From assembly GCA_021397835.1 (NCBI GenBank), contig JAJFZO010000446.1, positions 1,550,001 through 1,614,000 on the forward strand: 64,000 nucleotides of DNA, read 5' to 3'. The notes under the pieces are model-generated. The model worked only from the letters and a program-made list of their open reading frames with translations. It had not been told where the DNA came from and made no database searches. Positions 37,752 through 45,298 of the stretch are shown here, piece by piece (within the stretch, counting starts at the first letter, position 1; each line of letters begins with the position of its first letter). A program made the position numbers and the translations under genes. The DNA is from Moringa oleifera (Eukaryota > Streptophyta > Magnoliopsida > Brassicales > Moringaceae).

Positions 37752-38058
37752 CACCAAATTTGCTGTTTCTCCTGAGAATTTACAGCTTTTGGAAATGGTG
37801 GAGTCTGCAGGGGAGGAGTCAGAAAACAAGTTGTTCATGAAGAATGTACTGGGGATTTCGTTGCTTGTGTTGAGTCTATTTGCGGCTATAGCTTTCATGT
37901 CTACAAGGAAAGGGAAATCCTCCTCTACACCAAATGCCATAGCTCTTGTTGAACAGCCAGTGCTGATGAAGAAACTTGATTACGGTCCAATGTCAATGAG
38001 TGCAGAGCACCTGATCCAGGGGAGGCTCTCTTCAATGAATTGGCAGAACTGGCACTGA
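37752..38058 (+). pseudogene. Captured gene fragment with one membrane-segment-like stretch (E2)
   Basis: Continuing the plus-strand frame 37,717-38,058, the text after the CAG island has ordinary protein composition: FAVSPENLQLLEMVESAGEE, then MKNVLGISLLVLSLFAAIAF, about 18 hydrophobic residues followed by STRKGKSS, as in a single transmembrane or anchor segment with a positive flank. It ends IALVEQPVLMKKLDYGPMSM. Composition, length and the absence of this text from E1 suggest a host-gene exon or exons carried inside the transposon. I do not recognise the gene. In E3 the part equivalent to 37,823-38,019 is missing. Confidence 0.5.
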
Positions 38059-38149
38059 AGGCCAGTAACCTTCAATGCCGTATTGACCTTCAACGTCAGC
38101 TCTGTAAGAACTGGTGTTGAAGGCTAGAGTGGGGTTCTAAATTTTTTCC

Positions 38150-38575
38150 AGAGCCCTCTAGAGCCCGCCATAACGTCCCGCTACATTTTTTCTCTCTAAG
38201 GTCAGAATTCTCCTCTTCACAGACTGTCCAAAAGCAGCTACACCGCCAGCCTTCCATTCTCCGGCGATTCTCCTGTTTGCAGTCCATCCACAACCAACTG
38301 GGGTAGCTAGTTGTAGCCTTTTCCCAACTCTTCTCCAGCCATTCTCCTTTCTACAGTCAATCCAGAACGAGCTAGATTAGCTGCTGGCAGTGTTTCCAGC
38401 AGTCTTTGTCCACACAGCAGCCATTCTCCGGTGAGTCTCCTATCTGCAGTCCATCCACAACCAGTTGGGGTAGCTGGTGGCAACCGTTTCTCCACTCTTC
38501 TCCGACCATTCTCCTTTCTGCAGTCAATCCAGAACTAGCTGGTGTAGCTGCTGGTAGTGTCAAGTATATCATCCA
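38150..38575. repeat. Imperfect tandem repeat of about 80 bp in a captured, UTR-like segment (E2)
   Basis: Four imperfect units begin CCATTCTCC (38,256; 38,338; 38,421; 38,505) and continue with a GCAGTCCATCCACAACCA or ACAGTCAATCCAGAACGAGC variant and then GGGGTAGCT- or GATTAGCT-type text. Variants alternate as A-B-A-B, so the larger unit is about 165 bp. The pyrimidine-rich start (TTTTTTCTCTCTAAGGTCAG) resembles a plant 5' leader or intron end. The same block is inverted in E3 (43,975-44,345). Confidence 0.7.
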
Positions 38576-39990
38576 GATATTCTTATGCTTTGTAGGTCGG
38601 TATAAATATGGTTTATACCTTGAGAGATTACCTAGAGCCATAGGATATAGAGAGCAAATTTTAATGCTGCCATTGTCATTGATGATTTCAAAAATGAGAA
38701 TTTGCCTTAATGCCTTTTTGATGGGAAATTGCTTCAGCTACTACTTCTTGTGAACTTCTACTGAGATGTTGTTTGCATTTTTATTCATAATTATTCTTGA
38801 AGCTTAGGCCAACTTTCTAAAATCTAATGAAGCATGTAACTGGACATAAAAGTCTATTTTTTTCTGATATGAACTGCCGGCATCTGGCACACCTCTGTTG
38901 GATTTTTTGTAACAGAAAATTCAGTAGTTAATCACTCAGCTGGTCATTCTGATTAAAAGGTTTCCTTTGTTATTCATAATTATTCTTGAGACTGGTGACT
39001 TGCTTTATCTGAAACTATGTTGAGATTCTGTTGGCCTAGCTGGTGGGTTTGTCGATGTAATTGGAGTCCTTATAAACTAGTTCTTCTAGTTCTGCTTCAA
39101 CCTGAGAGTTCCTTAGCAATGCAATAAGCAACTTTACGAGCTTTCTTCCAGTGGCTCATGATTATGGTTAGACTCCCTATAGTTGGAAGCATTTTCTATT
39201 GTTTTTAGGAAGCGAGCCTTGAGACCTGGGATCGTATTTATTTTGTCTTAAAAGTAGATTTGTCCGCTCTTCTTTTTATCTGATTCGAAAGACCTGGTGG
39301 AGCCAAATGCCATACTATGTTCATCAAGACTGCTAAAAATACAATGACAGGTGAAATGCTAATATCTAGAACCTTTGTGCATGTATCAATGCTGTAATTC
39401 ATGTAAAGCCTGCTTGTTGCATCGGCCCTGAAAATACTTTTGGCGGCTGATTATTTCTTATATGAAGATTATCTTTTGCATGAAAAATGCCAATGAAAAA
39501 ATTGTTAACTGCAACCTCATAGCTTCAGCTTTTGGCAGACGAAGGAGTGGTCCTTGTTGTGTAAACTTTCAATCATGCTTTCATCTGTGTTAGTTTTCAA
39601 TGACCAAATACCAAGATTTGAAGAATGTTATCAAATGGTAAGACAGTCATCATGTAGAAATCAAATTTTGGTACCATAAGCATGTGCATCTCTCACTCAG
39701 TAGTAGATTGCAAACATTATGATCATATGGTGATGATCATCCAAACATCTCATGAGTTTGTCTTTTGATTCCAGCCAGAATTGAGACCATCGAGCTGTTT
39801 GTTCTAAGTCATGGAAATCAATATAGGAGAAATAAGAAGAAAAATTCTATTTTGAGTGTTTTCAGATATGAAAGAAGTAATGACGATCTCTGTTAGAATG
39901 GTATTGAAGTGTATAACATAAAAATTTTGGTTGCATATATATTGTGAATAATTGTATTAATGTATATGGATGATGTGAAAATAGGTTTTG
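38576..39990. other. E2 interior, probable captured non-coding sequence
   Basis: No coding family is recognised. The composition is intron- or UTR-like. About 856 bp of it (near 38,669-39,524) is missing from E3, with the trinucleotide GCT at both deletion edges; the remainder is closely similar to inverted E3 sequence 43,360-43,865. Confidence 0.5.
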
Positions 39991-40029
39991 GATAATTTGA
40001 ATTTTATTTATTTTGAAATAAATACAAAA

Positions 40030-40258
40030 AATACCTTTAATGGGTATCCCCTTTTAACGACAGTTCCAACAGAACTGTCGTTAAAGGGTACCCTTTTTAA
40101 TGACAGTTTCATTGGAACTGTCATTAAAGAGTTTCCCCCTTTAACGATAGTTTTGTTTGAACTGTCATTAAAAACTCTCCCCTTTAATGACATGAACAAA
40201 GATGACACTTTTACAACTGTCATTAAAAACCATTTTTAACTGTCATTAAAGCTTTTAT
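40030..40258. repeat. E2 right subterminal inverted repeats
   Basis: Four to five hairpin-forming pairs, such as TTTAACGACAGTTCC with GAACTGTCGTTAAAGG (about 40,055-40,088) and TTTAATGACAGTTTC with GAACTGTCATTAAAG, end at the right terminus. They explain why open frames exist on both strands here (39,988-40,239 and 40,008-40,223), which I do not consider genes. Confidence 0.9.
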
Positions 40259-40272
40259 TTATAGTAGTGAAT

Positions 40273-40640
40273 TGATCTTAATAATAATTTGACCTAATAT
40301 GTAATTGGCAGCTCAAGATATAACTGGGCCTAACATTTAATAGGTTTAATAATTAATTTGGCCTACAGTGCTTAAGCCTAATTATTGTCTATCATATGTT
40401 AATTGCCCTTGATAATTAGTCACGTACAAAAATTTATTGACTCTCATATGTAATTAAGCTTAATAATTATTTACATCCAATAATTCATTGGCCTAGTAAT
40501 TCATTGAGTGTAAGATTTAATTATATTTAATAAAAACTTATATAGTTAGGTCAAGTAAATATTTGGATTTAATATGAAAAGTGGCTGAAGAAGAAAATAA
40601 ATTTAATAAGTAATTAGGTCAAAGATGTCATAAAGCCTAA
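40273..40640. repeat. Short-period TAATTGGRCCTAA-type repeat, right of E2
   Basis: This continues the pattern left of E2 (AATTGATCTTAATAATAATT, TAACTGGGCCTAAC, AATTAATTTGGCC). E2 therefore inserted inside this repeat tract. Confidence 0.7.
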
Positions 40641-41330
40641 CAATTAATCAAACCTAAGATTTAATTGTGTTTAAGAATTTGTTAGACTTAAAATTTAATT
40701 AAGTATAATAAAAAATGAGCTTTATATGTGATGTGTTAATTCTACAAATGTATGAGTCGTCTCAAGTAATGCAGGATGAAATTTAAACTGTTCTCTCAAA
40801 GACTTAGCCTAGCTATCAAGATTTAAACAACTTATAAGTTATTAATTTAGAAAATGGTAAGTATGATTTAATACCTTTAAGCTATGTTATTAAAATTTTA
40901 ATATATAGGCTTTATCCAATATCTCTAATCAAAAGTTTAGTTTTTATTCATAATGGAGAAATAAAAAAATAAAACACAAAGGAGAAGAGAGACAAAATGA
41001 ATTTGTTAATAACCTCCAATAAAAACTTCAATCTTCAATCTTGATCGTGTGTTCTTGCATCTTTCCTTCCTAATCTCTTGTTTCCTATGTTTATATCTTC
41101 TTGGGATTTCTTTCGTATATATCTCATTTATGAGTGTGTTTACTTCTAGTTATCTCTTTTCGGTATCTATCCCTTTGGTATATATCTCATTTTGGTGTTT
41201 ATCTCCTTTTGATGTTTATCTATTTCTCGTACTTATCTCTTTGTAGTCATGTCTACTTCTTGAAATTTATGTCCTTTTTATAAAGACATCACATATCCTA
41301 TTTATACCTAAGGACCTTAAAACTTCAATT

Positions 41331-42140
41331 TTCATCATGAAAAATTTCTATAACTTTTTCAGAACTTAGAGATAGGCTTTTTTTTTTTTTTTTTAAAAAA
41401 AAAGCATAGGGCAGACTTTTCTTGGGAAAAGTGCTGCAAATGCTAAATGAGAGGGTGAAGAGTCTACTTTTTCTAAAAATAAGATAGTTCTGTCTTAATA
41501 TATACTTTGCATTTATTCAAACTCCTCATCACTCACTCTTGAAAATTTCACACTCTCCCCATTTGTAAGTAGACACTGCTAGGTAAATGTGTTAAAAAAG
41601 TCTAAAGATGTGTCTCAACACCCTTCTTCCTTTTGATTAAAGATCTCTATGTCTTATTATCCATTTCTCTCTCCCAGAAAGACTTTAGCTCAATTTTTTG
41701 CATGAATTCCACTTTCCTTGGTCACAGGTAGACCTTCCATGCTTAGAGGCACTTTCCTTAAGTAAGTGTCAATAATGTAAAACTAGATTACTTGACACTC
41801 TGCTTTTTGCTTCTAAGAGGTCACCTACGATATTCTCCTTCAGGCATTTAGTTTTTCTCTCATATGACCTCATTTGCATAGTTTCTTTGAGAGTCATGCT
41901 ATTGTTCTTCACGCTAAAAGCGAACAGTGGAACTTTTAATCTGTAGATTTTCAATTATGGCAAAATTTGGGTATCAATAACTATCCTCGAAATAATAAAG
42001 TAATGATCAAATGATTACCATTTTAGACACAACAAAAGCAGTAGAAAGAAAATAATTGTAGAAAGAGTTCTAAAATCTTAAACCTATTACTAAAATAAAT
42101 CAGGAAAGTTAAGCTAGATGGCTTATCGACCCACATATTA
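41331..42140. other. No gene recognised
   Basis: This stretch contains a T-run followed by an A-run at about 41,379-41,404. The 65-codon frame 41,049-41,246 to the left consists of a degenerate TATCTCTTTT/TTTGGTRTTTATCTC repeat also present in copy A (17,575-17,700). The 61-codon minus frame at 41,769-41,954 is unrecognised. Confidence 0.5.
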
Positions 42141-42144
42141 AGTC

Positions 42145-42232
42145 GATTCCTCTTAAGGACTGTATTGCATATTATTCCTGCTAGGGATTGTATTACATAT
42201 TATTCCTACTAGGGATTGTATTACATACTTTT
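42145..42232. repeat. Tandem repeat of about 28 bp, three copies
   Basis: The unit is ATTCCTACTAGGGATTGTAT followed by TACATATT. The first copy is the most diverged (ATTCCTCTTAAGGACTGTAT). Confidence 0.9.
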
Positions 42233-42535
42233 AGCACACACATAAACTACATAAAATCTTAAAGAGGCCATAGACCTCAATAAGTTATTGGGGCATCTAC
42301 AAGTCAATACATTACCTAATATTAGTAATGAGTGTGTAAATCTTTTAGACATGAAACTATGTTAAGAAAAATGTGTCTAAAATTAGAAAAAAAAAATACT
42401 CAAAGCTTGTACTGTAGAGAAAAGAAAAGGAATAAAAGAAGTTTCACGAGAGAAAGAAATAAATAGTTAAGAAAATAGAAAAGAAAAAATTAAGAAGAGG
42501 TTGTAAAGACGGCTTAGATAGGATATTGATTCAAA

Positions 42536-42842
42536 CATACTTTAGCAAAACTGACTTGCTAGGCAAGAATTACCGTCACCATACATATTGGACCATTATA
42601 ATATGATTAGCCAATGTGGGACTCTAAGACACCCTTTCACGCAAAGCATAGACCACCCATGTAGTTATGGAGAAATTGATTTTGGAGGACCCAACATTGC
42701 AAAACTAGACCAAACTTTGAACCTATATCAGAGAGGATATAAGGCCTAATATACTTTAGCAAAATCAGCTTGCTAAGTAAGTATTGGCCTTACCCTATAT
42801 ACTAGATCATCATAATATGACTAGTCAATGTGGGACTCTAAC
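42536..42842. repeat. Direct repeat pair of about 93 bp with the CCAATGTGGGACTCTAA motif
   Basis: ATACTTTAGCAAAA..TTGCTA..CATAATATGA.TAG.CAATGTGGGACTCTAA occurs at 42,536-42,629 and 42,749-42,842, with about 119 bp between. The AGTCCCACATTGG word (minus strand) recurs in many plant dispersed repeats, including terminal parts of some TRIM-like elements. The pair might be two LTR-like ends of a very small element, but no 5-bp target duplication was confirmed. Confidence 0.75.
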
Positions 42843-43007
42843 ATAGTATCATTACAATATGAATCCATCCTACAAGAAATAAGAATCATTCATTTTGCAT
42901 GGTAGAAACTTCTTCTTCATTTGTAGCTTGACACTGTCATTTAGTATTGTAAATTTAGCACTCAAAACATACTCAATTGTGACCTATCAATACTACAAAT
43001 AAAAGCT

Positions 43008-43350
43008 TTAATGACAGTTAAAAATGGTTTTTAATGACAGTTGTAAAAGTGTCATCTTTATTCATGTCATTAAAGGGGAGAGTTTTTAATGACAGTTCTT
43101 GAACTGTCATTAAAGGGGGTGCCTTTGATGACAGTTCAAATAAAACTGTCATTAAAGGGGGGTACCCTTCAACGACAGTTCAAACAAAACTGTCGTTAAA
43201 GGGGGGGTATCCTTCAACGACAGTTCAAACAAAACTGTCGTTAAAGGGGGATACTCTTTAATGACAGTTTCGTTGGAACTGTCATTAAAGAGGGTACCCT
43301 TTAACGACAGTTCTGTTGGAACTGTCGTTAAAAGGGGATACCCATTAAAG
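43008..43350. repeat. E3 left subterminal inverted repeats
   Basis: At least six hairpin pairs, with arms TTTAATGACAGTT or CTTCAACGACAGTTC and AACTGTCRTTAAAG and loops of 4-8 bp, separated by runs of four to seven G (for example near 43,198). Two adjacent units (43,147-43,200 and 43,206-43,250) are almost identical, showing recent local duplication. The 81-codon minus frame at 43,152-43,397 is a shadow of this array. Confidence 0.9.
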
Positions 43351-43974
43351 GTATTTTTTGTATTTATTTCAAAATAAATAAAATTCAAATTATCCAAAAC
43401 CTATTTTCACATCATCCATATACATCAATACAATTCTTCACAATATATATGCAACCAAAATTTTTATGTTATACACTTCAATACCATCCTAACAGAGATC
43501 GTCATTACTTCTTTCATATCTGAAAACACTCAAAATAGAATTTTTCTTCTTATTTCTCCTATATTGATTTCCATGACTTAGAACAAACAGCTCGACGGTC
43601 TCAATTGTGGCTGGAATCAAAAGACAAACTCATGAGATGTTTGGATGATCATCACCATATGATCATAATGTTTGCAATCTGCTACTGAGTGAGAGATGCA
43701 CATGCTTATGGTACCAAAATTTGATTTCTACATGATGACTGTCTTACCATTTGATAACATTCTTCAAATCTTGGTATTTGGTCATTGAAAACTAACACAG
43801 ATGAAAGCATGATTGAAAGTTTACACAACAAGGACCACTCCTCCGTCTGCCAAAAGCGACAGCATTAAAATTTGCTCTCTATATCCTATGGCTCTAGGTA
43901 ATCTCTTAAGGTATAAACCAGATTTATACCGACCTACAAAGCATAAGAATATCTAGATGATATACTTGACGCTG

Positions 43975-44345
43975 CCAGCAGCTACACCAGCTGGTTCTGG
44001 ATTGACTGCAGAAAGGAGAATGGCCAGAGAAGAGTGGAGAAACGGCTGCCACCAACTACCCCAGCTGGTTGTGGATGGACTGCAGATAGGAGACTCGCTG
44101 GAGAATGGCTGCTGTGTGGACAAAGACCAAAACAGAGAGTGCTAGAAACACTGCCAGCAGTTAATCCAGCTCGTTCTGGATTGACTGCAGAAAAGAGAAT
44201 GGTCGGAGAAGAGTTGGGAAAAGGCTGCAACTAGCTACCCCAGCTGGTTGTGGATGGACTGCAGACAGGAGAATCGCCAGAGAATGGAAGGCTGGTGGTG
44301 CAGCTGCTTCTGGACAGTCTTGTGAAGAGGAGAATTCTGACCTTA
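43975..44345. repeat. E3 copy of the tandem repeat of about 80 bp
   Basis: Inverted counterpart of E2 38,240-38,575. It contains about 13 extra bases relative to E2 near 44,128-44,142. The open frames 43,957-44,145, 43,982-44,230 and 44,034-44,234 are produced by the repeat. Confidence 0.75.
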
Positions 44346-44404
44346 GAGAGAAAAAATGTAGCGGGAGGTTATGGTGGGCTCTAGAGGGCTCTGGAAAAAA
44401 TTTA

Positions 44405-44560
44405 GAACCCCACTCTGGCCTTCAACGCCAGTTCTTACAGAACTGACGTTGAAGGTCAGCACACTAGCCTTCAACGCCAGTTCTTATAGAACTGGCGTTG
44501 AAGGTTCCTGTCCTTCAACACTGTTGAAGGTCAGTACAGCGTTGAAGGTTACTGGCCTTG
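44405..44560. repeat. E3 innermost subterminal-type repeats (CCTTCAACGCCAGTT)
   Basis: Three near-identical arms CCTTCAACGCCAGTTCTTA with their reverse complements AACTGRCGTTGAAGG lie deep inside the element. The word is the GC-richer version of the terminal TTTAATGACAGTT. Confidence 0.85.
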
Positions 44561-44668
44561 AGTGCCAGTTCTGCCAATTCATTGAAGAGAGCCTCCCCTG
44601 ACTCCTCCCCTGCAGACTCCACCATTTCCAAAAGCTGTAAATTCTCAGGAGAAACAGCAAATTTGGGG
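44515..44668 (-). pseudogene. Captured gene fragment in E3, shorter form
   Basis: The minus strand reads FAVSPENLQLLEMVESAGEE, then SGEALFNELAELALKASNLQ. The first part is identical in sense to E2. The second part follows directly because the 197 bp with the hydrophobic segment are absent, which also changes the reading frame relative to E2. Whether either form reflects the original gene cannot be decided here. No start or stop belonging to a real gene can be assigned. Confidence 0.5.
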
Positions 44669-44945
44669 GTTTCTTGCAGCAGTAACGTCTGCTGCTGCTT
44701 CTTGCAGCAGTGGCGACTGCTGCTGCTGCAAGCTGCCGTGGCTACTGCTGCAAGAAGCAGCAGCAGTGTTTGCTGCTGTTGCAAGCAGCCGTAGCTGTTG
44801 CCTCTTGCAGCAGCAACGACTGCTGCTGCTAGAAGCAGCCATGACTGCCGCTGCTACTAGCAGCAGCAACGTTCGCCGGTGGCTGCTGCTAGAAGTAGGA
44901 GTAATGGTTGCTGCTGCTGTGGTTGCTGCTACAAGAGATGCAGCC
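44668..44945. repeat. CTG/CAG-rich trinucleotide island in E3
   Basis: Inverted counterpart of E2 37,430-37,751, slightly shorter, with the same alternation of GCTGCTGCTG and GCAGCAGCAAC units. The Ser/Ala/Leu/Gln/Cys-rich open frames on both strands (44,558-44,794; 44,645-44,962; 44,766-45,056) are due to it. Confidence 0.9.
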
Positions 44946-44969
44946 GGATTAATGTATGGCAAAGTTAAA

Positions 44970-45275
44970 AGTCTTTGTAGGCTTTTAACCTCAGTTCTTC
45001 AAGAACTGATGTTAAAGGCTTATTACATAACTGGTGTTTTAACGTCAGTTCCTTGAGAATTGACATTAAAGGTTTAAGTGATACATCTTTTAACGTCAGT
45101 TTTTGAAGAACTGATGTTAAATGTTTAAGTTATGGTTTTTTAACGTCAGTTCTTCTTTAATTGACGTTAAAAACCTTGTTTTTAATGATAGTTTTGGAAT
45201 AACTGTCATCAAAAGTATTAATAAACCTTTTAATGACAGTTTTTTAAATAACTGTCATTAAATTAATGTCAGTTA
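44970..45275. repeat. E3 right subterminal inverted repeats, graded
   Basis: From inside to outside: TTTTAACCTCAGTTCTTC / GAACTGATGTTAAAGG, TTTAACGTCAGTTC, then TTTAATGATAGTTTT and finally TTTAATGACAGTT with AACTGTCATTAAA next to the terminus. Confidence 0.88.
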
Positions 45276-45298
45276 TTATAATTTTTGTAGTAGTGTAT

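Larger units (their letters stand above)
37050..40269. mobile_element. CACTA/EnSpm element E2, complete, non-autonomous (3220 bp)
   Basis: The left end is CACTACTACAAAAATTATAA; the right end reads, on the minus strand, CACTACTATAAATAAAAGC, one base off the E1 left end in the conserved core. Both sides are flanked by AAT (37,047-37,049 and 40,270-40,272), a 3-bp target duplication. E2 lies in the opposite orientation to E1 and E3. It contains graded subterminal repeats, a CAG-rich island, captured gene-like sequence and a tandem repeat of about 80 bp. No transposase domain is present. Confidence 0.95.
26965..41330. repeat. Segmental duplication, copy B (interrupted by E1, KH block and E2)
   Basis: This is the counterpart of copy A (8999-9440 plus 12,695-17,760). 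Three blocks are absent from A: E1 at 28,539-32,796, a roughly 640-bp block at 35,828-36,467, and the region around E2, where the short-period repeats are also expanded. The two copies lie in the same orientation about 18-23 kb apart and are well diverged, so the duplication is old. Confidence 0.83.
42988..45295. mobile_element. CACTA/EnSpm element E3, complete, internally deleted (2308 bp)
   Basis: The left end is CAATACTACAAATAAAAGC, the E1 left end with one change in the third base. The right end reads, on the minus strand, CACTACTACAAAAATTATAA. TAT flanks both sides (42,985-42,987 and 45,296-45,298). The content is an inverted copy of E2 with two internal deletions of about 197 and 856 bp. 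It keeps the CAG/CTG island, the 80-bp repeat block and part of the captured gene. It has the same orientation as E1. Confidence 0.94.

Noticed and set aside
37500..37840. Overlapping open frames of 66-124 codons on both strands rich in Ser, Ala, Leu, Gln and Cys
   Set aside because: They are generated by the CAG/CTG repeat, which is stop-free in most frames. No start context or conserved frame supports them as genes, apart from the captured tail described separately.
39988..40239. Open frames on both strands with repeated LSLKGTLFNDS-like peptides, also at 43,152-43,397
   Set aside because: These are translations of the CACTA subterminal hairpin repeats and appear equally on both strands.
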